Shown here piece by piece: positions 1-8,729 of a stretch of DNA of 64,000 nucleotides (position 1 is its first letter; each line of letters begins with the position of its first letter). The position numbers and the translations under genes were made by a program. The DNA is from Rhodohalobacter barkolensis (GTDB lineage Bacteria; Bacteroidota; Rhodothermia; Balneolales; Balneolaceae), in the NCBI RefSeq assembly GCF_002834295.1, contig NZ_PISP01000001.1:372001-436000 (forward strand). Reading direction: 5' to 3'. The notes under the pieces were generated by a model. That model ran no database searches, had not been told where the DNA came from, and worked only from the letters and a program-made list of their open reading frames with translations.

Positions 1-225
1 TCGACCGGGATGAAGAAAAAGACCCAAATTGCAGCGGCTTTAATTCATCAACCTAAGATTTTAATTATGGATGAGCCCTTAAGAGGCCTCGATAAAGAGA
101 CCCGTGTTATTGTAATGGACATGCTAAAAGAGATAAAATCAAACAATACCCTGATTTTTATGTCTTCTCATTACATGGGTGAGGAGGGTGAACTCTTTGA
201 TGAAATGATTCACTTTCCACTTTAG
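1..225 (+). CDS. ABC transporter ATP-binding protein, C-terminal fragment
   Basis: The reading frame is open from the first base and ends at a TAG at 223-225, so only the last 74 residues of an ABC ATPase are present. The first four codons read STGM followed by KKK, the position of the ABC signature (LSxGM[KR] variant). Then come Walker B ILIMDEP, the D-loop GLD and the H-loop histidine in MSSH. The protein stops about 18 residues after the H-loop, which is short for an importer ATPase but common in small exporter ATPases. The substrate and partner permease lie outside the window and cannot be named. The domain assignment is secure; the exact role is unknown. Confidence 0.85.
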   Translation, partial: STGMKKKTQIAAALIHQPKILIMDEPLRGLDKETRVIVMDMLKEIKSNNTLIFMSSHYMGEEGELFDEMIHFPL

Positions 226-279
226 TTTAATATCCCAGAAATGAACCACAAACTGTAATAAAAACTATTTTCTATTTAC

Positions 280-1203
280 ATGCCCGAGTTAAAACTACCC
301 GAAGTTGAACTGAATATTTATGGTCCAAAGGACCCGGTTGAAGTACCCGTTGTTGAAAATTATGTTATTACCAAAGAGTCCAGTCCAAACTTTGTTCGTC
401 ATATTACATTTGATATTTCAGGTACTGAATTGGTAGGCAGAGTTAAAGTAGGCCAGTCTATCGGAATCATCCCTCCCGGAAAAAACGAAAGAGGGCGGGA
501 CCATAAACTCAGACTCTACTCCGTCTCATCACCAAACGGTGGCGAAAATGGAAAACCACACCTGATATCAACCACTGTGAAACGGACTATTGAAGAGCTG
601 GACAATAAACTATATCTGGGTGTTGCCTCCAATTATCTTGCCGATTTACAGCCGGGCGACAAAGTGAAAATGACCGGGCCCAGCGGTAAAAGATTTTTGC
701 TTCCGGAAAACCCCAAAGAATTTAACTACCTGTTTTTTGCTACCGGAACCGGTATTGCACCTTTCCGGGGTATGATTATGGAGCTGTTTGAAAAAGGAGA
801 CTTCCAAAACGACTGTGCTTTAATTTTTGGCTGCCCATATCGAACAGATCTGCTCTATTCAGATTATTTCGAAAAGATGGCTCAAGAGCACAGTAATTTT
901 TATTATCTGAAAAGTATATCCAGGGAAAATCGCCGGAAGGATGGATCCAAGCATTATGTTCAAACTAAAATTGAGGATGAAGAGGAACTGCTTCTTCCTA
1001 TCCTTCAAAAGAAAAATACACTGATCTATATTTGTGGATTGAAGGGGATGGAAACCGGAATATATAAAGAGCTAATTCGTCTCGGTCTTGAGGAGTATCT
1101 GGATATTCGTAAAAAGCTACCTGAAGATTTGAATGAGATACCGCGTGGTGATTTCAAAATGTTCATCAAACCTTCGAATCGAACATTTGAAGAAGTATAC
1201 TGA
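280..1203 (+). CDS. Ferredoxin-NADP(+) reductase, plant-type fold
   Basis: This 307-residue flavoprotein would pass electrons between NADPH and ferredoxin or flavodoxin in the cytoplasm. FAD-binding RLYS is at 78-81, GVASNYL at 114-120 corresponds to the family GVCSNFL motif, NADP-binding GTGIAPFR is at 156-163, and YICGLKGMETGI near 250-261 is typical of plant-type reductases. The chain ends in an aromatic residue (EEVY), as most plant-type FNRs do to stack on the flavin. The usual cysteine of the GVCSNFL motif is alanine here. The ATG at 280 is 54 bp after the ABC gene. The next gene converges, leaving only 7 bp between them. No ferredoxin gene is visible nearby. Confidence 0.85.
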   Translation: MPELKLPEVELNIYGPKDPVEVPVVENYVITKESSPNFVRHITFDISGTELVGRVKVGQSIGIIPPGKNERGRDHKLRLYSVSSPNGGENGKPHLISTTVKRTIEELDNKLYLGVASNYLADLQPGDKVKMTGPSGKRFLLPENPKEFNYLFFATGTGIAPFRGMIMELFEKGDFQNDCALIFGCPYRTDLLYSDYFEKMAQEHSNFYYLKSISRENRRKDGSKHYVQTKIEDEEELLLPILQKKNTLIYICGLKGMETGIYKELIRLGLEEYLDIRKKLPEDLNEIPRGDFKMFIKPSNRTFEEVY

Positions 1204-1210
1204 TCAAAAA

Positions 1211-1861
1211 TCAAGACTTGAGTTTTGATATCAAAAACTTCAATTCTGCTTTTAAATTTTTATCAGGAGAAATGCTTTGTCCGGGCTCAATGAAATAGTT
1301 TGCAGGTGAAATAAACCCGGGCTGAACAGCATACCGTTTGTAGAAGTCTGTATACCTACGGACATACTTTTGAGCTGTACTATTTTGCAGCGGTTGTGGA
1401 CCTTTCAGGCACATCTGTCCTTTAAGTAGATTTTTTGAAAAGGGTAGTTTATAAAGACCCGACCTAAAGAGGAATTTTTGTATGCGCGCCGGTTCCGGAT
1501 TTCCAACTGTGAGGTCTTGATATATGCCAATATTGAAGTGCTGAACTTCAAAGGGTTGTCCATATAATCCATTTACTCTATATGATGTGAATGTATGTCT
1601 GACTCCTGATAATCTCAGCAGACCCCAGATTAATGGAAAGGTTACGATGAATAAAATGTATAGAAACACACCAACTAGGAAACTCAGTCTGGAGTCTTGA
1701 TCTAAACTCCTGTTTTCCAGTTCATGGAAAAAAAGATGAGTAGTAGGTCCGGAAAACTTCGATTCCGGGATATATTCCTTTTTCTTGGATATAATTTCCT
1801 CTTCAATAGACAACGATGAAAAATCTTCGTCAGAAGTTTTTCGTATTGCTTTCTGTATCAT
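1211..1861 (-). CDS. Degenerate bacterial sugar-transferase (PglC/WcaJ-like) homologue
   Basis: This 216-residue protein has a single hydrophobic segment at about 61-84 and no signal peptide. It aligns from memory with the bacterial sugar-transferase (polyprenol-phosphate phosphoglycosyltransferase) family in order: a membrane segment ending near a proline, RVNGLYGQPFEVQHFNI at 95-111 for the family RVGxNGKPFxxxKFRSM, FLFRSGLYKLP at 130-140 for FLRKTSLDELP, LLKGQMCLKGPQPL at 145-158 for VLKGDMSLVGPRPL, and RYAVQPGF at 176-183 for RxxVRPGI. The alignment from 130 to 158 has no gap. It places Tyr137-Lys138 at the catalytic Asp-Glu pair and Gln156 at the conserved Arg, so phosphoglycosyl transfer is unlikely. 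The protein may be a membrane scaffold or regulator. The family link is a visual alignment only. Confidence 0.6.
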   Translation of the reverse strand: MIQKAIRKTSDEDFSSLSIEEEIISKKKEYIPESKFSGPTTHLFFHELENRSLDQDSRLSFLVGVFLYILFIVTFPLIWGLLRLSGVRHTFTSYRVNGLYGQPFEVQHFNIGIYQDLTVGNPEPARIQKFLFRSGLYKLPFSKNLLKGQMCLKGPQPLQNSTAQKYVRRYTDFYKRYAVQPGFISPANYFIEPGQSISPDKNLKAELKFLISKLKS

Positions 1862-2052
1862 AAATAGGCCTTGAGAACGAACACAAATATTTTCAATGAA
1901 AATAATAAAGAGTAAATGCTGATAAAACTCATTTTTCCATCTTTATTGATAGGACTAATAAAAGAAGAGTTTGTTTCAATTTTTTAAAGCAATCTTGAAA
2001 ATTGGAACAGTGGTGCAGTTAGGTTAAAAGGAGTTTATAACGCGAAATTTAC

Positions 2053-2970
2053 TTATATCTTGGAGTGATATTTTTTAAGGGAAACGAATCTGTATGGTTT
2101 GATCTTTCCGCCATATTTTTCGGTATAAACTTGGGTAAAAACAGCACCCAGGAGAATGGTTTGAATGTTATAGTAAACCCAGATAATAAACACTACCAAA
2201 GAGCCCGCCGCCCTGTAAGTTGCTTCAATACCTGTGGCTAAGAAAAAATATCCTATCAGGAATTTGCCAATCAGAAAAAGTATGGTTGTGACACTTGCTC
2301 CAACCATAATGTCCGTCCATCTTGCATGCACATCGGGCAGAATTTTAAAGATGAGTGTGAAAAAGATAACTGCAAAAATCACCGTTACGGCTTGAGCAAT
2401 AACTCCATACAAATTTAAAGGGACTAAAGGCAGAATATCAGTTAAATAGGTAGAAGAGACCGTAAGCAGCAATTCGGCTGCAAGGGACGTGAGAAGAAGT
2501 AAACTGAACACAATGATCATCCCGAAGGCAAGAAGTCTGTTGAGAAGAAAGTTCCAGACAGAATTAATGGTAACATCAGCCACATTCCAGATTTTGTTTA
2601 AGGTTGATTTTAGCTGACTGATAACCGTAGTTGCTCCAAATATTACAGTACCGGTAGCGATAATTGTAGTAATCAATCCGCTTTGGTCCTGACGGCGGGA
2701 TGAGATATAGTCAGTCAGGTTTGTCAATACTTCTTCATCCAGATAATCTCCCAGATATTCTGAAGCTTGTTCAGTAACAAGCTCTTCGCTCAGAAAAATG
2801 CCTCCCAGGTAGACTACCAAAATAAATAATGGTGTGATTGAAAATATCGTATAAAATGCGATTGCCGCACCATGTACCATAATTTCATCATCAGCTGCTT
2901 TATTGAACGTATCGACAATTATATTCTTTACATCCCCGGCAACTTCTTTACTTTTTTTAAAAAATTGCAT
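2053..2970 (-). CDS. YihY/virulence factor BrkB family inner-membrane protein
   Basis: The 305-residue protein has the family N-terminus with HGAAIAFYTIFSITPLF near 35-50, followed by about five more hydrophobic helices and a cytoplasmic C-terminal tail. The middle segment SQLKSTLNKIWNV resembles the conserved region before the third helix in YihY proteins. The molecular function of this family is not settled. The gene overlaps the upstream aminotransferase gene by 14 bp on the same strand, so the two are probably translated from one message. The 190 bp between this gene's start-side neighbour group and the sugar-transferase homologue hold nothing recognisable. Confidence 0.85.
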   Translation of the reverse strand: MQFFKKSKEVAGDVKNIIVDTFNKAADDEIMVHGAAIAFYTIFSITPLFILVVYLGGIFLSEELVTEQASEYLGDYLDEEVLTNLTDYISSRRQDQSGLITTIIATGTVIFGATTVISQLKSTLNKIWNVADVTINSVWNFLLNRLLAFGMIIVFSLLLLTSLAAELLLTVSSTYLTDILPLVPLNLYGVIAQAVTVIFAVIFFTLIFKILPDVHARWTDIMVGASVTTILFLIGKFLIGYFFLATGIEATYRAAGSLVVFIIWVYYNIQTILLGAVFTQVYTEKYGGKIKPYRFVSLKKYHSKI

Positions 2971-4111
2971 TCAGTACAGTGTCCAACTCTTCTATCGTGT
3001 TATAGTAGTGGGGTGCAATTCTCAGTTTCCCCTCTCTGGATGATATGGTAATATTTTCCTTTTTAAGGGATTCTACAAACATTTCTGTGTCCGGTACCTT
3101 GTCAGTGGAAAAAGTTACAATACCTGCTCGACTGTTTTCGTCAAGCGGACTAATGACATTAGTATCTTTACGATTTGATAATTGAGAGGTTAAATAGCCC
3201 GTAAGGTTTAAAATTAAACTGTTGATTTTATCAGGGCCAATTTCTGTCAGAGTTTTTAAAGATGCATTCATCCCTACTAATCCCAGCATGTTGGGAGTCC
3301 CGATCTCAAGATGTTGGGATACTGGCAACCATTCCTGATCGAAGTTGGAAAGCTCCCACGGCTCTACAACAGATAGCCAACCGGTTTTATAGGGTTTTAA
3401 TTGATTACTTAACTTCTCTGAAAGATAAAGAAATCCGGTTCCCATAGGACTCATTAACCATTTATGTCCGCCGGTGGCCAAAGCATCAATGTTACACTTT
3501 TGTACGTCTATACTGCCTGCTCCAAGATACTGTATTGCATCAACCACGAAGATGACGTTATGCTTTTTACAAATCGACCCAATCTTTTCCAGGTCAGATT
3601 TAAAACCGGTTAAATACTGGACTGCACTGATTGAAAAAAGACGCGTTTTTGGTGTTATAGCCGATTCAACCATAGCCGGGGTAACTTTATGATCTTCAGG
3701 TTCGATGTATTGAACAGTGACTCCAAAACGCTCCAAAGCGCGAAATGGCTGAACATTGGTTGGGAACTCCATACGATTTAACAGAATCTCATCTCCCTCA
3801 TTCCATTGTAAACCTTCAGCAACAGCTGTAATTCCTTCCGAGGTATTACTCATAAATGTAATGTGATCGGGAGAAGATGCATTGATGTGATCTGATATGA
3901 TCTCGCGGGTTTCACTGACAATAGACATTCCCAGTTCAATATTGTCAATTTTTCCGGTTTGCCTGTCTTCTAAAAATTTTTCTATCGCTTGTTTTACCTG
4001 AACAGAAATTGGACTGATCGCCGCATGATTTAAGTAAGTATGTCCGGTTTTCGTGTGTGGGAAATAGTCCCGAAATTCAGCTATTTCTGTAGGAGTTATG
4101 GATGGGTTCAT
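2957..4111 (-). CDS. Aminotransferase class V-fold PLP-dependent enzyme
   Basis: This 384-residue fold-type I PLP enzyme belongs to the cysteine desulfurase / isopenicillin-N epimerase-like group. Visible landmarks are NTSEGI near 90 (phosphate binding), VDAIQYLGA around 190-199 with the cofactor-binding Asp, and GGHKW around 214-218, whose lysine should form the internal aldimine. A C-terminal KLRIAPHYYNTIEELD resembles the small-domain end of SufS-like proteins. The usual reactive cysteine loop of SufS/IscS is not obvious, so desulfurase activity should not be assumed. It ends 14 bp inside the yihY-like gene and starts 6 bp after the DUF502 gene, consistent with a three-gene operon. The substrate is unknown. 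Confidence 0.8.
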   Translation of the reverse strand: MNPSITPTEIAEFRDYFPHTKTGHTYLNHAAISPISVQVKQAIEKFLEDRQTGKIDNIELGMSIVSETREIISDHINASSPDHITFMSNTSEGITAVAEGLQWNEGDEILLNRMEFPTNVQPFRALERFGVTVQYIEPEDHKVTPAMVESAITPKTRLFSISAVQYLTGFKSDLEKIGSICKKHNVIFVVDAIQYLGAGSIDVQKCNIDALATGGHKWLMSPMGTGFLYLSEKLSNQLKPYKTGWLSVVEPWELSNFDQEWLPVSQHLEIGTPNMLGLVGMNASLKTLTEIGPDKINSLILNLTGYLTSQLSNRKDTNVISPLDENSRAGIVTFSTDKVPDTEMFVESLKKENITISSREGKLRIAPHYYNTIEELDTVLNAIF

Positions 4112-4117
4112 TTTTAT

Positions 4118-4693
4118 TTAACTCTTTATGGCTTCAATTTGTGTGACACCCGCACTTACAGCAAACTTCATCGCTTCTGACGGATCTATTTTTAGAATTT
4201 TAACCCGGTTTGGATCGACTAAAAAAAGATTACCTGAAAAGTTATAGGAGTGGGGACAGTACACTGCAACTCTGTTCTCAATATTTAGAATGCTCAGATC
4301 CCGTTCTGTGATGAAACCTATTCGATCCACACCGTCGGTCAGGGTTACAATGACAGGTTTATTGAATTTCTTTTTATCTCCAAGAAATGCTTCAGTAAAA
4401 TCTTTAAATGCAGTGTATATGATCTTAATAAAAGGAATTTTGGATAAAAGCGATTCAAAATAGGTTACAATCGGCCGGGTCAGTGCTGTAGATATTATGA
4501 ATCCAAGCAATGCGATGAAAATAATGGTAGTGAAGAGTCCCAATCCCGGAATATGTATTGGAAGCCATCCAAAAAGAATAGGGTTTACGGCAGAGTCGAG
4601 CCAGTTCACTAACACTACGATTACAAAGACGGTAGCATAGAGTGGAAAAATGAAGAGCAATCCTCTTAAGAAGTAATTTAAAATTGTTTTCAT
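4118..4693 (-). CDS. DUF502 family membrane protein
   Basis: The protein has two N-terminal transmembrane helices followed by a conserved segment SLLSKIPFIKIIYTAFKDF and a C-terminal soluble domain, the arrangement of DUF502 proteins. Their biochemical role is unknown. I place the start at the ATG at 4691-4693 (MKTILNYF), giving 191 residues. A longer version would start at a TTG at 4730-4732 and add 13 polar residues before the first helix, which is unlike the family. The gene is divergent from alaS with about 150 bp between the starts, so that interval should hold both promoters. It is the first gene of the leftward trio with the aminotransferase and YihY-like genes. Confidence 0.8.
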   Translation of the reverse strand: MKTILNYFLRGLLFIFPLYATVFVIVVLVNWLDSAVNPILFGWLPIHIPGLGLFTTIIFIALLGFIISTALTRPIVTYFESLLSKIPFIKIIYTAFKDFTEAFLGDKKKFNKPVIVTLTDGVDRIGFITERDLSILNIENRVAVYCPHSYNFSGNLFLVDPNRVKILKIDPSEAMKFAVSAGVTQIEAIKS

Positions 4694-4843
4694 AAGATCA
4701 TATTCAATTAAATGATAGTCCAATATACGCAAGTGTAAAGGTAATACGCATGAATCTGAAACTTTGAAATGAGGTTATGTTTAAAAATTGCTATTTTATA
4801 AAGCTTATAAGGAAAACATTTTTACTAAAGTTTAATTGAATAT

Positions 4844-7501
4844 ATGTCATTGAAAACGGCTGCTCAGATTCGTCGGGAGTTTTTGGAATTTTTTAAGGCT
4901 AAGGAGCATCTTATTGTTGATAGTGCACCTGTTGTTCCAAAAAACGATCCGTCCCTTCTTTTTACCAATGCCGGTATGAATCAGTTTAAACCTATCTTTT
5001 TGGGAGAACAGGATGGTCTTAAAGACGACGGTAAAATTTGGAAGCGCGCAGCTGATACTCAGCGCTGTATTCGTGTGAGCGGGAAGCATAACGATCTGGA
5101 AGAGGTAGGGCACGACACTTACCATCACACACTGTTCGAAATGCTCGGAAACTGGTCTTTTGGCGACTATTTTAAAGAACAAGCTATAGAATGGGCATGG
5201 GAGCTGTTGGTAGATGAATGGGGACTTGACCCGGATCGATTGTATGCAACGGTATTTGAAGGTGATGAATCTGACGGGCTTCCTGCCGATGATGAATCAG
5301 CACGGCTATGGGTAGAAAAGACATCCATATCACCTGATCATGTTCTGAAGTTTGATAAGAAAGATAATTTCTGGGAGATGGGTGAAACCGGTCCTTGCGG
5401 TCCCTGCTCTGAAGTTCATGTTGATCTTCGGTCAGATGATGAGAGGAAGAAAAAGCCCGGTGCAGAGCTTGTAAACATGGATGATCCCCGAGTGATGGAG
5501 ATCTGGAACCTGGTATTTATTCAGTTTAACAGGCAGAATGATGGTTCACTGGTAAAACTGCCGGCTCAGCATGTAGATACCGGGATGGGTTTTGAGCGAA
5601 TCTGTGCTGTGCTTCAGCGGAAAACATCCAACTACGATACAGATGTTTTTCAGCCAATAATCCAAAAAATTGCTGATTTAGCCGGGAAAACGTACGGAGA
5701 TGATGAAGAGACAGATATCGCCATGCGGGTTATTGCAGATCACATCCGTGCGGTGAGTTTTTCTATCATGGATGGAGCTTCTCCGTCCAATGAAGGTCGT
5801 GGGTATGTAATCCGCAGAATTTTGAGAAGGGCCATTCGCTATGGATGGGATCGACTTGATTTTAAAAAGCCATTTATGAGCAAACTGGTTCCGGTATTGG
5901 CGGATCAGTTTGCTGACGTATTCCCGGAGTTGGACGGACAGATTGAATACATACAAAATGTGATCCTGGCTGAGGAGAAGAGCTTTCTTAATACTCTGGG
6001 TCAGGGAATTGAGCTGTTTAACTCTATGATTGAGGGAAAGAAAAAACTATCAGGTGATGATGCCTTTAAGCTCCATGATACCTACGGATTTCCTATTGAC
6101 CTGACAGAGTTGATGGCCCGGGAAAAAGGAGTGGAAGTCGATACGGATCGTTTTTCCGAGTTAATGAAAGAGCAAAAGGAACGTGCACGGGCTGCCGGAA
6201 AATTCACAGCTTCGGAAAAAAGTGATTTGGAATGGACGGTGATTAAAGATGCAGAATCTGAGTTTGTGGGTTATGATGACGTCAAAACAAATACCTCAAT
6301 ACTGGCAACGGCTCAACGGGATGATCAGAAGTTGATCCTGTTGCAGCAGACACCATTCTATGCAGAATCGGGCGGACAGATTGCAGATACCGGCTTTATT
6401 GAAAGGGGATCGGAGAAATTAAGGGTTCTGGATGTTCAGAAGTCGGATAAGGGTCATGTGCATTATGTTGATCAGCTGCCCGAAGATCCATCCGGTGAGT
6501 GGATTGCATCTATTGATATTGAGCGTCGCCGTGAAATTGAAAAACATCACTCTGCAACTCACATTATGCATTCGGCATTGAGAGATGTTTTGGGAGATCA
6601 TGTAGCCCAGAAAGGATCACTGGTGGCTCCGGATCGTCTTCGGTTCGACTTTTCACATTTCGAATCGGTGAAACAGGAGGAGCTCGATCGGATTGAGCAG
6701 CAGGTGAATGAGAAAATTCAGGAGAATATTCCTCTGCTCGAGGAGCGAAATGTACCGATTGATCAAGCTCGTGATCAAGGTGCAATGATGTTGTTCGGTG
6801 AAAAGTATGGTGAGCAGGTCCGGGTCATTACGTTCGACCCCAACTACTCTGTTGAACTCTGTGGCGGAACGCATGTTGATGCAACAGGCAGAATCGGGTA
6901 TTTCCGTTTTTTAAGTGAAACATCTGCTGCTGCAGGAATCCGAAGGGTGGAAGCTGTTACCGGAAAAGCTGCGGATCAAAAATTGAGAAACGAGCAGAGG
7001 CTTTTAAAACAGATTCAGACAGTGTTGGGGAATCAAAAAGATGTGCTCCCCGGTATTCAGAATCTGATTGAGAAAAATAAAGAGTTGGAGAAAGAGCTTG
7101 AAAAATTACGGCAAAGTCAGGCCGGTGATTCATTAGATCAAATTCTTGAAAACGGAAAAGAAGTTTCCGGTGTTCAACTCTATACCGGAAAAGTTGACGG
7201 AGCCGATATGGATACGCTAAAGCAGCTGGGTTATGATGCTTTAGAAAAGATGAAATCCGAAACAGTAGTTGTATTGGCTTCTGTAGATACAGAAGAAGGG
7301 AAAGTCTATATAATGGCGGCGGTTACCGATGATTTAATCCAAAAAGGAGTGAAGGCCGGAAATATGGTGTCACAACTTGGAAGAATTGTTGGCGGCGGTG
7401 GCGGCGGACAACCTAATCTGGCAACAGCCGGAGGTCGGTTTCCGGAAAAAATCGAAGAAGCATTTGAGAAAGCAGAGGAGTTGATACAATCGGAGCTCTG
7501 A
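4844..7501 (+). CDS. alaS: Alanine--tRNA ligase
   Basis: The 885-residue enzyme charges tRNA-Ala in the cytoplasm and edits mischarged Ser and Gly. The N-terminal class II catalytic core is complete (RRExFLxFFxxKxH start, GRGYVIRRILRRAIRYG near 320-336). The editing domain has the zinc ligands HSATH near 567-571 and CGGTH near 671-675. A coiled coil around 740-765 leads to the C-Ala domain ending in the glycine-rich VGGGGGGQPNLATAGG. Length matches bacterial AlaRS, with no missing motif. It is the first gene in a rightward run with the pyruvate dehydrogenase genes, 84 bp upstream of pdhA, although their functions are unrelated. Confidence 0.98.
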   Translation: MSLKTAAQIRREFLEFFKAKEHLIVDSAPVVPKNDPSLLFTNAGMNQFKPIFLGEQDGLKDDGKIWKRAADTQRCIRVSGKHNDLEEVGHDTYHHTLFEMLGNWSFGDYFKEQAIEWAWELLVDEWGLDPDRLYATVFEGDESDGLPADDESARLWVEKTSISPDHVLKFDKKDNFWEMGETGPCGPCSEVHVDLRSDDERKKKPGAELVNMDDPRVMEIWNLVFIQFNRQNDGSLVKLPAQHVDTGMGFERICAVLQRKTSNYDTDVFQPIIQKIADLAGKTYGDDEETDIAMRVIADHIRAVSFSIMDGASPSNEGRGYVIRRILRRAIRYGWDRLDFKKPFMSKLVPVLADQFADVFPELDGQIEYIQNVILAEEKSFLNTLGQGIELFNSMIEGKKKLSGDDAFKLHDTYGFPIDLTELMAREKGVEVDTDRFSELMKEQKERARAAGKFTASEKSDLEWTVIKDAESEFVGYDDVKTNTSILATAQRDDQKLILLQQTPFYAESGGQIADTGFIERGSEKLRVLDVQKSDKGHVHYVDQLPEDPSGEWIASIDIERRREIEKHHSATHIMHSALRDVLGDHVAQKGSLVAPDRLRFDFSHFESVKQEELDRIEQQVNEKIQENIPLLEERNVPIDQARDQGAMMLFGEKYGEQVRVITFDPNYSVELCGGTHVDATGRIGYFRFLSETSAAAGIRRVEAVTGKAADQKLRNEQRLLKQIQTVLGNQKDVLPGIQNLIEKNKELEKELEKLRQSQAGDSLDQILENGKEVSGVQLYTGKVDGADMDTLKQLGYDALEKMKSETVVVLASVDTEEGKVYIMAAVTDDLIQKGVKAGNMVSQLGRIVGGGGGGQPNLATAGGRFPEKIEEAFEKAEELIQSEL

Positions 7502-7585
7502 TTTAAGATTCAGGCATCTGTAAACTTCTCAAATAATGGGTATATTTAACACAAATTAGAAATTGAACAACGATTAACTGTAAAT

Positions 7586-8689
7586 ATGGCGAAGAAAAAA
7601 GAAACAGATGCTATTTTTACTCCCATCGGGATTGAAAGTGGCAATAATGGCCAAATTGAAAAATCAGTAGATCTGCCTGATCCAACAGAGAAATCGCATA
7701 AAGATTTAGGTCTGTCGGATGATGATGCAATCAAAATGTTTGAGCAGATGTTCTTGCAACGACGTTTTGAAGAGCGTGCCATGCAGCAGTATCAAAAAGG
7801 AAAATTTGGTGGATTTCTTCACCTATATATTGGCCAGGAAGCTGTATCAACCGGAACCGTTCATGCATTAAATGATGATGACGATATCATTACCGCTTAT
7901 CGTGATCATGGCTGGGGACTCTTGCGAGGGGTTTCTGCCAAGTCTGGAATGGCCGAATTATTCGGTAAAGCCACAGGATGCTCCAAAGGAAAAGGCGGAT
8001 CCATGCACTTTGCAAATGTTGAAGAACATTTTTGGGGAGGTTACGGTATAGTTGGCGGCCATATCCCAATTGGTGGGGGGATTGCTTTTGCCAACAAGTA
8101 CCAGGAGAACGATCGAGTAACAGCAACCTTCTTCGGGGACGGTGCAGTTGATCAGGGTGCACTTCACGAGACCCTTAATATGAGTCAGCTCTGGAATTTG
8201 CCATGCATCTATATTGTGGAAAACAATGGATATTCCATGGGTACTGCGGCTCGTCGGCATACGGTTAATGAAATTCATGAACGTGCCAAAGGATATGGCA
8301 TGAAGAGTGCGGTATTTAATGGTATGGATGCACTTACGGTGTATGAGAATATGAAGAATATCGCTGATGAAGTTCGTAAAGACAGTAAGCCTTGGTTTGT
8401 TGAAATCCGGACTTATCGCTACCGTGGTCATTCCATGTCAGATCCTCAGAAATACAGAACCAAAGAGGAGCTCAAGAAGTATCAGGAGATCGATCCGGTA
8501 GAAAGAATGAAAACCTATTTGATTGACGAAAAAGTAGCGAAGAAAAAAGAAATTGAAGAGATCGAACAACGTATTGAGGATGATATACTGGAAGCAATTG
8601 AGTTTGCTGACAATTCCGATTTCCCGAAAGATGAAGCGCTCTATGAGGATATGTTTGCGGATACTCCTCACTTTCATGACAGAAAGTAA
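7586..8689 (+). CDS. pdhA: Pyruvate dehydrogenase E1 component, alpha subunit
   Basis: The 367-residue ThDP-binding subunit decarboxylates pyruvate together with PdhB. The ThDP motif starts at GDGAVDQG near residue 185 and ends in ENNGYSMG near 212-219. The region RYRGHSMSDPQKYR near 275-288 is the conserved phosphorylation-loop sequence of pyruvate E1 alpha. The N-terminal 40 residues are charged and probably disordered. pdhB follows after 40 bp. The set pdhA-pdhB-pdhC lacks a dihydrolipoamide dehydrogenase gene, so E3 must be encoded elsewhere. Branched-chain 2-oxoacid dehydrogenase is the alternative, but the sequence pattern favours pyruvate. Confidence 0.93.
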   Translation: MAKKKETDAIFTPIGIESGNNGQIEKSVDLPDPTEKSHKDLGLSDDDAIKMFEQMFLQRRFEERAMQQYQKGKFGGFLHLYIGQEAVSTGTVHALNDDDDIITAYRDHGWGLLRGVSAKSGMAELFGKATGCSKGKGGSMHFANVEEHFWGGYGIVGGHIPIGGGIAFANKYQENDRVTATFFGDGAVDQGALHETLNMSQLWNLPCIYIVENNGYSMGTAARRHTVNEIHERAKGYGMKSAVFNGMDALTVYENMKNIADEVRKDSKPWFVEIRTYRYRGHSMSDPQKYRTKEELKKYQEIDPVERMKTYLIDEKVAKKKEIEEIEQRIEDDILEAIEFADNSDFPKDEALYEDMFADTPHFHDRK

Positions 8690-8729
8690 TCGACTCAAAA
8701 AATAATTTTAAAGACAACGATTTATAAAA

